From Flavobacteriia bacterium (lineage in GTDB: Bacteria > Bacteroidota > Bacteroidia > Flavobacteriales > Flavobacteriaceae), in NCBI GenBank assembly GCA_004293165.1, contig RDYL01000003.1:186001-250000 (forward strand): a stretch of 64,000 bases of DNA, read 5' to 3'. The position numbers and the translations under genes were made by a program. This document shows positions 52,294 to 61,900 of this stretch, piece by piece; the stretch's first letter is position 1; each line of letters begins with the position of its first letter. The notes beneath the pieces were generated by a model. That model had not been told where the DNA came from. It made no database searches and was given only the letters and a program-made list of their open reading frames with translations.

Positions 52294-52322
52294 TTTGTTT
52301 AGTGTTATATTATGTAAATTTG
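52294..52322 (+). promoter_or_regulatory. Bacteroidetes-type promoter before the metal-binding gene
   Basis: TTTG at 52294-52297 and TAAATTTG at 52315-52322 are spaced by 17 bases, 19 bases ahead of the ATG. Confidence 0.6.
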
Positions 52323-52341
52323 TAGTTATAAATGAAATACA

Positions 52342-52607
52342 ATGAATACTACAATAAACATACAAAATTTAAAATGTGGCGGTTGTGCTAACACTATCAC
52401 AAAGAATTTAGCTCAACTAGAAGCTATTACTGAAGTAACAGTAAATGTTGAAGAAAGTTCGGTTTCTTTTGCTTATCCTACAGAGGAAAGCTTATGGAAG
52501 TAAAAGAGAAATTAAAAACACTAGGATATCCTGAGGATGGCGAAGCAAATAATTTAGGTTCAAAAGCTAAATCGTATGTGAGCTGTGCCATTGGAAAAAT
52601 GAGTTAG
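52342..52607 (+). pseudogene. Heavy-metal-associated (HMA) domain protein, frameshifted
   Basis: The first frame (52342-52503, 53 residues) is an HMA domain with the metal site C12-G-G-C15 in NLKCGGCANT and ends ...PTEESLWK-stop. A second frame (52494-52607) continues with MEVKEKLKTLGYPEDGEANN and then SKAKSYVSCAIGKMS, which is the expected second half of the domain (strand, KLKTLGYP) plus tail. A single-base deletion near 52490-52496 would explain the break. The two halves together have normal HMA length. It may be a real mutation, a sequencing error or, less likely, a programmed shift. Confidence 0.7.
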
Positions 52608-52733
52608 TTTTCAAAAAAAAGTGCTAATTTATTTTAAGTTTAGAATTTGACTTTTTTTAGTAAATTTTCAAGATTTTAAATTTGAAGTATAGTAATTCCT
52701 GAATTTTTATCTTTAAAAAGAAATCAACTCTTG

Positions 52734-53495
52734 TTAAATAATCTTTTTAATAACTCTTAATTTGTGAGTATGTCGATTGGTATCTGCATTGTATATTCCT
52801 AAATGGTCTAAACGATCTATTCTTACTTGTCCAGAAGCATGAATGATGTAGTTATTTTCCATCATAATTCCAACGTGAATAATGTTGCCTTCCTCGTTAT
52901 CAAAAAATGCTAAATCACCCGGTTCGCTTTCTTCAATAAAACTTAGTGCTTCTCCTTGACTTGCTTGCTGTGAAGCATCGCGTAATAGTTTATATCCATT
53001 TAGTTTGTATACCATTTGAGTAAAACCAGAGCAGTCAATTCCAAAAGGTGTTTTTCCTCCCCATAAATAGGGTGCATTCAAATACAAAAATGCGGTTTTA
53101 ACAATTTCAGATTTTGGCTTTTCTCCACACACTTTAATTCCTTCAAAAGAATATTTATTAATGTTGATTTCCTCATTATCTAAAAAGGATAACGAAGCGC
53201 CTAGAGTTATTGAGGTTAATTGATTGGTTGGAGCAGTAATATATTCTACAAATTCAGCATTTAAAACAATAGTAGTATTGTTTAAAATGGTATACTGTTG
53301 TTCAGTAATTGTTTGAAATTGTTTTGTGTCAATCCAACCGTTGTAGCCATCATAAGCCAATTCTACTTGCGCCCATTTGGCAGTCATTTCAATTATTTTA
53401 AAGTGTTCACCAAAGAGTAATTGCGAAACTTGTTCGCTTTTATCACTGGCTTCTGCTCTTATGGGTACTATGGCTAAATTACAAATTCCAAACAT
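52734..53495 (-). CDS. NlpC/P60 family cysteine peptidase with SH3-like domains
   Basis: This 253-residue protein has an N-terminal SH3b-type region (about 1-120, including WAQVELAYDGYNGWID) and a C-terminal NlpC/P60 domain (about 128-253) with catalytic C155 in GIDCSGFTQMVY, H207 in IIHVGIM and a third polar residue near H219. It resembles gamma-D-glutamyl dipeptidases that trim cell-wall peptides. No signal peptide is visible, which suggests cytoplasmic recycling of muropeptides. A TACATTTG -7 element lies on the minus strand at 53536-53543. Confidence 0.85.
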   Translation of the reverse strand: MFGICNLAIVPIRAEASDKSEQVSQLLFGEHFKIIEMTAKWAQVELAYDGYNGWIDTKQFQTITEQQYTILNNTTIVLNAEFVEYITAPTNQLTSITLGASLSFLDNEEININKYSFEGIKVCGEKPKSEIVKTAFLYLNAPYLWGGKTPFGIDCSGFTQMVYKLNGYKLLRDASQQASQGEALSFIEESEPGDLAFFDNEEGNIIHVGIMMENNYIIHASGQVRIDRLDHLGIYNADTNRHTHKLRVIKKII

Positions 53496-53582
53496 GTTGG
53501 TCGAAATAAAAAATGATGAATTAAGAATTTAATTACAAATGTAACTAAATTTCAAAATTCATCATTAGTAAATATAAATAAA

Positions 53583-54761
53583 TTATGCTTTTTCAATTAC
53601 AATTGCCGAAGCACCACCACCGCCATTACAAATTGCGGCAGCACCAATTTTAGCATTGTTTTGTTGTAATACATTAATTAATGTTACGATAATTCTTGCA
53701 CCAGAGCATCCTAGAGGATGACCTAAAGAAACTGCACCACCGTTTACATTGATTTTATTATTGTCTAATCCTAAGATTTGCGCATTAGCTAATCCAACCA
53801 CAGCAAAAGCTTCATTGAATTCAAAGAAATCAACATCAGCAACGGTTAAACCAGCTTTGTCTAATGCTTTTGGTAAGGCTTTTGCAGGCGCTGTTGTAAA
53901 CCATTTTGGTTCTTGAGCTGCATCAGCGTATGATTTTATGTAAGCTAAAGGAGTTAATCCTAGAGATTGTGCTTTTTCTTCACTCATTAAAACCATTGCA
54001 GCAGCCCCGTCATTAATAGTAGATGCATTTGCAGCAGTTACAGTCCCTTCTTTAGTAAATACAGCTGCTAAAGATGGGATTTTTTCTAATTTTACATTAG
54101 TGAATTCTTCGTCTTTAGAAACTATGATAGCGTCACCTCTTCTTTGAGGAACTTCAACAGGAACAATTTCTGCATCAAACTTACCAGCTTCCCACGCAGC
54201 CGCAGAACGCTCATACGATTGAATTGCGAAGTTATCTTGCGCTTCTCTTGTGATATTGTATGTAGCAGCACATAAGTCAGCAGAAACACCCATAGCGTTA
54301 TTGTCGTATGCATCTGTTAAGCCGTCTTTTTGCATTCCGTCTACTAAAGAAGTTGGACCGAATTTTACGCCATTTCTTAAATGAACATAATGCGGAATTA
54401 AACTCATGTTTTCCATACCACCCGCTACTACGATTTCAACATCTCCAGCGATAATTGCTTGAGCTCCTTGCATCACAGCTTTCATACCACTAGCACAAAC
54501 TTTATTTATGGTAGTACAAGCAACACTTTCAGATAAACCAGCATATAAAGCGGCTTGTCTAGCAGGAGCTTGGCCGTTTCCAGCTTGAACTACATTACCC
54601 ATTAATACTTCGTCAACTAATTTAGGGTCTAAATTGATTTTATTTAAAGCGCCTTTGATGGCAGCAGCACCTAACTTAGTTGCAGGTACACTAGATAAAG
54701 CTCCCATGAAACTTCCAATTGGAGTTCTTACGGCAGAAACGATAACTACTTTTTTGTTCAT
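53583..54761 (-). CDS. Acetyl-CoA C-acetyltransferase (thiolase)
   Basis: This 392-residue thiolase has nucleophile C89 (NKVCASGMKAVMQG), the late GHPLGCSGARI His motif and CNGGGGASA with the second active-site Cys. The length and the NEAFAVV motif are normal for biosynthetic/degradative acetyl-CoA acetyltransferases, which condense or cleave acetoacetyl-CoA. It is monocistronic. Whether it serves beta-oxidation or ketone metabolism cannot be told. Confidence 0.94.
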   Translation of the reverse strand: MNKKVVIVSAVRTPIGSFMGALSSVPATKLGAAAIKGALNKINLDPKLVDEVLMGNVVQAGNGQAPARQAALYAGLSESVACTTINKVCASGMKAVMQGAQAIIAGDVEIVVAGGMENMSLIPHYVHLRNGVKFGPTSLVDGMQKDGLTDAYDNNAMGVSADLCAATYNITREAQDNFAIQSYERSAAAWEAGKFDAEIVPVEVPQRRGDAIIVSKDEEFTNVKLEKIPSLAAVFTKEGTVTAANASTINDGAAAMVLMSEEKAQSLGLTPLAYIKSYADAAQEPKWFTTAPAKALPKALDKAGLTVADVDFFEFNEAFAVVGLANAQILGLDNNKINVNGGAVSLGHPLGCSGARIIVTLINVLQQNNAKIGAAAICNGGGGASAIVIEKA

Positions 54762-54919
54762 GATAGAAAGGTTTTTTATTTGAATTGCGAAATTACTATT
54801 TTTATTCGAATTTTGATAAAGAAAACACTATAATTCTTCCTTAAAAAGGAAATGAAATTGATTTTTAATAATTAAAATGGATTTCTACTATTTAGACTTT
54901 ATTTTTGATTTTCTATGAA

Positions 54920-55012
54920 ATGCGAATTATTCCTGAATTTTTAATCATTGTTATTGCATTGACTATTAGTGCTTTTAAAATTTATATTAAAAAAATATTA
55001 AAAAATCTCTAA
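54920..55012 (+). CDS. Possible 30-residue membrane micropeptide
   Basis: MRIIPEFLIIVIALTISAFK... runs 30 codons to TAA, with one hydrophobic helix and a Lys-rich tail (YIKKILKNL), like small single-pass membrane peptides. It is the only coding candidate in the 54762-55084 gap, and no family is recognised. In DNA this AT-rich, such a frame can arise by chance. Confidence 0.25.
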   Translation: MRIIPEFLIIVIALTISAFKIYIKKILKNL

Positions 55013-55018
55013 TAATAG

Positions 55019-55049
55019 TTGTATATTAAGGAATGAAAACATACATTTG
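55019..55049 (+). promoter_or_regulatory. Promoter of the tRNA cluster
   Basis: TTG at 55019-55021 and TACATTTG at 55042-55049 are spaced by 20 bases, 36 bases ahead of the first tRNA. Confidence 0.65.
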
Positions 55050-55084
55050 CAACCGCAAAAAAGATAAGTTCTTACAGAATAATA

Positions 55085-55168
55085 GGAGAGGTGCCGGAGT
55101 GGTAACGGAGCAGATTGCTAATCTGTCGACGGGTAACCGTCGCCAGGGTTCGAGTCCCTGTCTCTCCG
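55085..55168 (+). tRNA. tRNA-Ser (GCT anticodon)
   Basis: A full cloverleaf can be drawn: acceptor GGAGAGG / TCTCTCC with discriminator G, anticodon stem GCAGA / TCTGT around loop TTGCTAA (anticodon GCT), a long variable arm and T-arm CAGGG TTCGAGT CCCTG. The long variable arm is as expected for serine. CCA is not encoded. Confidence 0.95.
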
Positions 55169-55181
55169 CTTTTTTTGTTTT

Positions 55182-55256
55182 CGGGGTGTAGCGTAGCCCG
55201 GTTATCGCGCCTGCTTTGGGAGCAGGAGGCCGCAGGTTCGAATCCTGCCACCCCGA
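55182..55256 (+). tRNA. tRNA-Pro (TGG anticodon)
   Basis: Acceptor CGGGGTG / CACCCCG with discriminator A, anticodon loop with TGG, and T-arm GCAGG TTCGAAT CCTGC. The C1-G72 acceptor pair is characteristic of proline tRNA. Confidence 0.95.
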
Positions 55257-55270
55257 CGATAACAATTTTA

Positions 55271-55344
55271 GGTTGCGTAGCTCAGCTGGATAGAGCAACT
55301 CACTTCTAATGAGTAGGTCCCAGGTTCGAATCCTGGCGCGATCA
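55271..55344 (+). tRNA. tRNA-Arg (TCT anticodon)
   Basis: Acceptor GGTTGCG / CGCGATC (with G-T pairs), anticodon stem ACTCA / TGAGT around CTTCTAA (anticodon TCT), T-arm CCAGG TTCGAAT CCTGG and discriminator A. Confidence 0.94.
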
Positions 55345-55350
55345 CAAAAA

Positions 55351-55370
55351 AGCCTTGCAAACGCAAGGCT
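55351..55370 (+). terminator. Terminator of the tRNA cluster
   Basis: The stem AGCCTTGC / GCAAGGCT with an AAAC loop is followed by TTTTTG. Confidence 0.85.
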
Positions 55371-55478
55371 TTTTTGTTTTTACTAGTTTTTGTGTTTTTT
55401 TTGTTAAAAAGTATGGTATATTTGGTGATATATACAAGTTATGGGCAAGGCTAACAAAACGACAAACAGAGAATAATA

Positions 55479-56327
55479 ATGAAACAATTGACGAAAAGAA
55501 TTTTATTAGCGACACTTGTATTAAGTGTTAATTTATCGTTTGGACAGTCGAGAAAGCTGACAGCAATAGTTGAAAAAATTGCAAAAATCAATGAAGTTCA
55601 GGAAGAACAAGTAGGCTTTGCGGGGTCTGAAAGTGAAAACTATAAAAACTTTAAGCAATTAAAAGAAATCGCAACAACAGAAGAATTGATTCAATTGACT
55701 GATAACAAAAATGCAACGGTAGCCTGTTACGCAAGTTGGGCTTTAGCTGACAATGCATATCCAGACTTAAAAGCAATTTTTCAGAAATTCGTTTTACAAG
55801 ATAAAGAAGTTGTAACTTTTAGTGGTTGTATAGTATCTGAAAACAATATTTCTAGCGAATTATATCATAGATATTGGAACAAAGTGGATGTTTCAAAAAG
55901 GCCAAACGACAAAATACTTTTGGAACTTGACAGAATCGTTATATTTAGTAAAAAACCATACTGGTTGCTTTTAAATAGAGCATTGGAAAATAGAATTTAT
56001 GCAGAACCCTATAAAACACAAATCTCAATTTTAGCGTTTGAACAAGGACAAAGAGAAGCAATTTTCTATCTAAGCAATTGGCACAAAGCTGAATTTGTGG
56101 ACAGAATAAAGATAGCTCTTGTTAAATATCTCAACGAAACAGAATTTAAAAATACTGGGACAACTGACTATTACAAAACAGTGGAAGAACTTTTTAAGTT
56201 CAATGACCTTGAAATAAGAGAAGTCATAATTGCTAAAATGAAGAAGGACAGACATTGGGAAATGGGAAAAGTACGTTTCGAAATTTTACTTTCTGATAAC
56301 TACATTTACGATATTGACAGTGAATAA
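55479..56327 (+). CDS. Exported HEAT-like hypothetical protein (cassette-like setting)
   Basis: This 282-residue protein has a signal peptide (MKQLTKRILLATLVLSVNLSFGQ) and a helical mature region with HEAT-like pairs, for example EELIQLTDNKNATVACYASW followed by ALADNAYPDLKAIFQKFV, and DLEIREVIIAKMKKDRHWEM. No catalytic motif is seen. It is flanked by imperfect inverted sequences, TTATGGGCAAGGCT at about 55439 and AGCCCAGTCCATAA at about 56336, and a gene remnant follows, so it may belong to a mobile cassette-like unit. A TATATTTG -7-like element lies at 55417-55424. Confidence 0.65.
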   Translation: MKQLTKRILLATLVLSVNLSFGQSRKLTAIVEKIAKINEVQEEQVGFAGSESENYKNFKQLKEIATTEELIQLTDNKNATVACYASWALADNAYPDLKAIFQKFVLQDKEVVTFSGCIVSENNISSELYHRYWNKVDVSKRPNDKILLELDRIVIFSKKPYWLLLNRALENRIYAEPYKTQISILAFEQGQREAIFYLSNWHKAEFVDRIKIALVKYLNETEFKNTGTTDYYKTVEELFKFNDLEIREVIIAKMKKDRHWEMGKVRFEILLSDNYIYDIDSE

Positions 56328-56473
56328 TGGTAGAAGCCCAGTCCATAACAGCAGTTTGCAAAAATGACGGTTTTTGGGCTTAATTTAAAGTTGGTTTTGT
56401 ACTTGCAAAGTCAGTGTTTAACCGAAAGTTTTAGGCTTCTTTAATCCGCCACTTCTGCAAGTCACATTACTTT

Positions 56474-56658
56474 TTACTCCACACACTTCAAAAACTCCAT
56501 AAAATAATTAGCTGGATTTGTTTTTGTTTTCAAAGATTCCGATACTAATTCGCTTTTAATTACATAATCTTTAGAGGCGCCAGAAAATTGAATTCTAACT
56601 AATGAAATGGAACTGTTTTTTTAATTCTTCAAAAATTGTTTTTGGTAAAATATAAATA
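56474..56658 (-). pseudogene. Gene remnant on the minus strand
   Basis: On the minus strand LPKTIFEELKKQF (about 56648 downward) is followed, after a frame change, by SSISLVRIQFSGASKDYVIK and SELVSESLKTKTNP, then ANYFMEFLKCVE with a TAA at 56474-56476. The composition is convincingly protein-like, but there is no start codon and the frame is broken, so this is the decayed 3' end of an unidentified gene. The rest of the 56328-56724 gap holds only the cassette-like flank and AT-rich sequence. Confidence 0.4.
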
Positions 56659-56724
56659 TATTATTTATTTTTTTATTTTTCTAGATTTATTATTCATTTA
56701 ATATATTGTATACAAATAAATACA

Positions 56725-57588
56725 TCACAAAATCTCTTCCACATGCTTTTTAATATTAGAAGCAATTTTTGTCATCGGTAAATCGTTCGCGTCGTTGCCA
56801 AATGGGTCTTCGATTTCTTCGGCAATTAATTCTAAACTCGCTAACACATAAAAGATGAAAATCACCACAGGAATTACATAGTAGCCCAAACTAAATACAA
56901 ATCCGAATGGTAAGGTCATCACAAAAAAGAAGATGAATTTTTTGATAAACGAACTATACGAGTAGGGAATAGGCGTGTTTTTAATCCGCTCGCAAGCACC
57001 ACAAATATCTGTAAATGATTGTAATTCCGAATTGATGATGTAAAATTGGTCACCTGTAATTTTTCCAGATTTATACAAATCATTTGCTTTTTGAAACAGC
57101 ATTTTTGCTACTTGATTTGGTCTGTGTTTGTGATGATCCATTTCTAAATCTAAACCATCAAACAACATTTTGCTTACTTCTTCATTTAATAAATGTTTAG
57201 AAAGTACTGAAGCATAAGCAGGAATTACTTTTCTGAAAAAATTTCTATCATTTTCATCAGATAAATAGGCTGAAAATTTCAAAGCGAGGTTTCGACTATT
57301 ATTTACTAAGGCGCCCCATTGTTTTCTACCTTCCCACCAACGGTCGTAAGCGGTATTGGTTCTGTAAGCTAATAATAACGACAATACGAAACCAACTGTT
57401 GTATGCATTACGGTTAGGTTTTTAACATGACTACTTTCGGAAAGATTCCAATATTCTAACTCTAAATAGGCGATGCCTCCTGCATAAAATCCAATGAAAA
57501 TCATCATCGGAATCAACTGACGAAAGGTGTCTGATTCGTGAAAACGGAAGATGAATGTAATCCAGTCTTTTGGGTTGTATTGAACCAT
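56725..57588 (-). CDS. Bestrophin-like (UPF0187/YneE) membrane channel
   Basis: This 287-residue membrane protein belongs to the bacterial bestrophin family, pentameric ion channels of the inner membrane. Conserved segments are LLAYRTNTAYDRWWEGRKQW, NNSRNLALKF and a C-terminal IEDPFGNDANDLPM motif, and the membrane helices match the family. It follows the TolC-type gene by 24 bases on the same strand and may be co-transcribed with the efflux operon. Ion selectivity is not predictable. Confidence 0.88.
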   Translation of the reverse strand: MVQYNPKDWITFIFRFHESDTFRQLIPMMIFIGFYAGGIAYLELEYWNLSESSHVKNLTVMHTTVGFVLSLLLAYRTNTAYDRWWEGRKQWGALVNNSRNLALKFSAYLSDENDRNFFRKVIPAYASVLSKHLLNEEVSKMLFDGLDLEMDHHKHRPNQVAKMLFQKANDLYKSGKITGDQFYIINSELQSFTDICGACERIKNTPIPYSYSSFIKKFIFFFVMTLPFGFVFSLGYYVIPVVIFIFYVLASLELIAEEIEDPFGNDANDLPMTKIASNIKKHVEEIL

Positions 57589-57612
57589 TTGTAAGTAAAA
57601 AGTTTAAATATA

Positions 57613-58917
57613 TTAATTTAATTGTAAAGTGCCTGCTAATTCTTTTAGGTTAATTTCGGAAAGTTTGGTTGCATATTGTGCATTTGAATACCGAACGGCA
57701 GCTTCTACAAAATTTTGTTGTGCGGTTCTGAATTCGATAGTGGTTATGGTTCCAATTTTGAATTTAGCTAAGGTGATATCTAAGTTTTGTTTGGCGATTT
57801 CTAGGTTTTTTTCTTCCAATTTTACCAACTCTAAATTGGTTTGATAACTGTTAAACAAGGAAGCTAATTGTGAGTTTAGCGATAGTTTTTGCTGTTCTAA
57901 AAGTAAACCTGCATTTTCCACTTGATATTTCGCTACTTTTTCGTTTTTGTTTTGAAGAAAGCCATTAAAAATGGGTATAGTAGCTGTTACTCCATAAACA
58001 AAACCTTGCCCAGAAGATTGCGTGATGAATCCCAAAGAAGCTTCTGAACGCGTGAAATTGTAACCCGAAGTAATTCTAACCGTTGGATAACGATTGCCTC
58101 TGACTTGTTTCAAATTCAAATCGGCTACTTTTTTAGTCAGGATTTGCGCTTGCAATTGCGGATTTTGTTTTTCGGCTGTGGATTTTAATTCGTTGAAATC
58201 TAAATTTTGTTCGAATGTAACTTCGTTAGCGACTTTAAAATAGGTTTGTGTATCACGCACTAATAATTCGTTCAATCTAATTTTACTGATTTTGATGAGT
58301 TCTTTTTGTCTTAATTGTAAACTCAAATCGCTATTCAAATCTACTTGCGCATTCAAAACTTCTAATTTCGAAGCTTTTCCAATACTAAAACGATTTTGAG
58401 CGGTAGTTAAGCGTTGGTTTGAAATCACAATCGCCGTATCAATCGAAGCTAAAACTTGTTGTTGTTGTACCAAATCGAAATAGGTAGTATACACATCACT
58501 AATTCGAGTTAAAATAGCTGCTTGTAATTCTGCTTTTCCTTTTTGTTCTAAAACATTTAGCTGTTCTTTTCGGGCAAACATACTCAACCCATCAAAAATA
58601 GTCCAATCTAAACCCACACCATAGGTTAAGTTCATGTTTTTGGCTCCGTCTAATTCACGAACTGTTCCATCGCCTTGTGTTTGTTTGGTATCTAACTGAC
58701 TGTTATTGTTGGTGAAATTTGCATTCAACGATGGCAACATTCCAGCGTTCGCTAAATTGTTATTGGTGGCATCAATTTTGGAATTATTATCCGCAATTTT
58801 AATATCGTAATTGTTTTCTAAAGCAATTTTTACAGCAACTTCAAGCGAAAGTAATTCTTGCGCTTGTGCTGAAAATCCAATGATGAAAAGGAATACTATT
58901 TTATATAACTGTTGCAT
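57613..58917 (-). CDS. TolC-family outer-membrane efflux protein
   Basis: This 434-residue protein has a signal peptide (...FLFIIGFSAQAQ) and the duplicated long-helix/strand pattern of outer-membrane efflux ducts: SLEVAVKIALENNYDIKIAD near the N-terminus, GVGLDWTIFDG and ATIPIFNGFLQNKNEKVAKY for the two strand-helix halves. It forms the outer-membrane exit of the tripartite RND pump, with the permease gene four bases upstream. Confidence 0.92.
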   Translation of the reverse strand: MQQLYKIVFLFIIGFSAQAQELLSLEVAVKIALENNYDIKIADNNSKIDATNNNLANAGMLPSLNANFTNNNSQLDTKQTQGDGTVRELDGAKNMNLTYGVGLDWTIFDGLSMFARKEQLNVLEQKGKAELQAAILTRISDVYTTYFDLVQQQQVLASIDTAIVISNQRLTTAQNRFSIGKASKLEVLNAQVDLNSDLSLQLRQKELIKISKIRLNELLVRDTQTYFKVANEVTFEQNLDFNELKSTAEKQNPQLQAQILTKKVADLNLKQVRGNRYPTVRITSGYNFTRSEASLGFITQSSGQGFVYGVTATIPIFNGFLQNKNEKVAKYQVENAGLLLEQQKLSLNSQLASLFNSYQTNLELVKLEEKNLEIAKQNLDITLAKFKIGTITTIEFRTAQQNFVEAAVRYSNAQYATKLSEINLKELAGTLQLN

Positions 58918-58921
58918 ACTA

Positions 58922-61900
58922 TTATTTCTCTAAAGCGTCTAAATTATCAAATTCTGGTCGGTGTTTTTTGGCTCTTGACCACATTAAATAAATGGCTGGA
59001 ATTACAAATAAAGTTAAGATTAATGAAAACATCGTTCCACCAACGATTACAACTCCCATTCCCATTCTACTTGCCGAAGCGGCTCCAAGCGACAAAGCAA
59101 TTGGTAATGCTCCTAATGCAATGGCTAAACTTGTCATTAAAATTGGTCGTAAACGGGCTTCCGAAGCTTCTAAAATGGCATCGTATTTCGATTTTCCTTG
59201 TTCTCGAAGTTGGTTCGCAAATTCGACAATCAGAATTCCGTTTTTGGTAACGAGTCCAATTAACATCACGGTTCCAATTTGACTAAAAATATTCCATGTT
59301 TGCCCAAACAACCAAAGCGAGAATAATGCTCCAGCCACCGCCATTGGTACAGTTAAGATAATAATAAACGGGTCGATGAAACTTTCAAACTGTGCAGCTA
59401 GAATCAAATAAATCAACAATAAAGCCAATCCAAAAGCGAAAGAAGTATTCGAACTACTTTCTACGAAGTCACGTGATTCACCACCTAAATCAGTTGTAAA
59501 GGTATCGTCTAATACTTTTTCTTTGATTTCGTCCATGGCGTTGATGCCGTCAATCATACTTTTTCCAGGTGCTAAACCAGCAGAAACCGTTGCCGACATG
59601 TAGCGATTGTTATGAAATAATTGTGGTGGATTACTTTGTTCTTCTACCTCAACTATGTTGTCTAATTGAATTAATTCACCCGCTTTGTTTTTCACGAACA
59701 TTGAAGTCAAATCCAAAGGAGCATCTCTATCTTTTTCATCAAATTGTCCAATGACTTGGTATTGTTTTCCATTTTGCATGAAATAACCAAAACGTTGTCC
59801 GCTTAACGATAATTGTAAAGTTTGCGCCACATCTAAAACTGAAATCCCTAAACTTTCTGCTTTTTCACGATTAATCGTTACGTTGATTTCTGGTTTATTG
59901 AATTTCAAATTCACATCTACATTCGAGAAAGTTTCGTTTTTACTCGCTTCTTCCATGAATTGCGGAATCTTTTCTCTTAATTTTTCAAAGTTTGGCGCTT
60001 GAATAATGTATTGGATGGGTAAACCACCACGTCTGTTTACCGAAATAGTAGGTTGTTCGGATACGTTTACTTTGGCTTGCGGATATTTTTTTGCCCATTT
60101 GTTCAAATCATCTACCACTTCTTTTTGCGATTTTTCTCTTTCACTTGGGTCCACCAATGCCAAACGAACCCTACCAGCATTTACTGATGAAGACATAAAA
60201 CCTGGTGAAGTAATTACTAACGCCACTTTCTTTTCAGGAATGGAATCATTAATCAATTTTGATAACTCATCCATAAATTTGTCGGTGTATTCAAAAGTAG
60301 CACCTTCGGGAGTTGTAACACTCACAACTCCTAAACTACGGTCATCATAAGGAGCAGTTTCTTTCGGAAGAATAGCAAAGAATAATACAATTAATCCGAT
60401 ACAAACTCCGATAATTGGAAAACTCAACCATCTTCTTTTTAAGAAATTAGTTAATGAATTCGCATATCCTTTATTCAGATTCACAAAAAATGGCTCAGTA
60501 AATTCATAGAATTTGGTTTTCTTTTGTTCGCCACCTTTCATTAAATACGCATTCAACATAGGTGTTAAGGTCAACGATACGAAGGCGGAAATCAATACAG
60601 CAGCACCAATGACAACACCAAACTCTCGGAACAATCGTCCTACAAAACCTTCTAAGAAAATAATCGGTAAGAATACTGCAGCTAAGGTTACCGAAATAGA
60701 AATTACAGCAAAGAAAATTTCGTTGGAACCTTTAATAGCCGCTTCAATTGGCGACATACCTTCTTCTACTTTTTTGAAGATATTTTCTGTTACTACAATT
60801 CCGTCATCTACTACTAATCCTGTGGCTAAAACAATGGCTAAAAGTGTTAATACATTGATGGAAAAGCCACACAAATACATGATAAAAAACGTAGCAATCA
60901 ACGAAATCGGAATATCAATTAATGGTCTAAATGCAATTGACCAATCTCTAAAGAATAAAAAGATAATAATAATTACTAAAACAATTGAAATGGCTAAGGT
61001 TTCCGCTACTTCAATTACTGATTTTTTGATAAAAAGAGTATTGTCTAGTGCAATATCTAATTTGATGTCACTTGGTAAATCTTTCTTTAATTTTTCCACT
61101 TCGGCATAAAACTGTTCCGCAATTTCTAAATAATTGGTTCCAGGTTGTGGAATAATTGCCACCGCCACCATTGGATTTCCTGATTCGGTAAACTTAGTTT
61201 CTAAATTTTCAGAAGCTAAAACGGCATAACCAATATCACTTAATCGAACGGTTTTATTCGCATCAGCTACTATGATTATATCATTAAATTCTTTTTCAGT
61301 AGAAAGATTCCCAAGGGTTTTTACCATTAATTCGGTATTGGCACCTGTCAATTTTCCCGAAGGCAATTCCACGTTTTGTTTGTCCAAAGCATTTCGAACA
61401 TCAGCCACCGTGATTTCGTAAGCATTTAATTTGATGGGATCCATCCAAATTCGCATCGAATAACGTTTTTGTCCCCAAATTTGCACACTACTCACGCCTG
61501 GAATCGTTTGCATTCGCTCGGAAATTACGTTTTCAGCATAATCACTTAATTCTAAAGCATTTCTAGATTGACTCTGAACGGTCATCGAAATAATAGCATC
61601 TGAATCGGCATCTGCTTTTGCTACAACGGGTGGTGCATCGATATCTTGCGGTAAGCTTCTAACAGCTTGTGAAACTTTGTCACGCACATCGTTGGCAGCT
61701 TCTTCTAAATTTTTTTCTAATTTGAATTCGACCGTAATATTACTCGAACCTTGGTTACTTGAAGAGGTAATATTTCGAATTCCATCAATAGAGTTAATGG
61801 CTTTTTCAAGTGGTTCGGTGATTTGTGATTCTATAATTTCGGCATTAGCGCCTGTATAATTGGTTCGCACATTGATAACAGCTGGGTCAATCGATGGGAA

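Noticed and set aside
52490-52503. Programmed ribosomal frameshift in the HMA gene
   Set aside because: No slippery heptamer or downstream stem is visible at the junction; a simple deletion or sequencing error is more likely.
55026-55298. Minus-strand open frame of 90 codons across the tRNA cluster (GWQDSNLRPPAPKAG...)
   Set aside because: It is the antisense translation of tRNA genes, a well-known source of spurious proteins; the tRNAs are clear.
60513-61109. Plus-strand open frame of 198 codons inside the RND permease gene
   Set aside because: It lies antisense to a full-length, well-conserved RND permease and has low-complexity composition without any domain.
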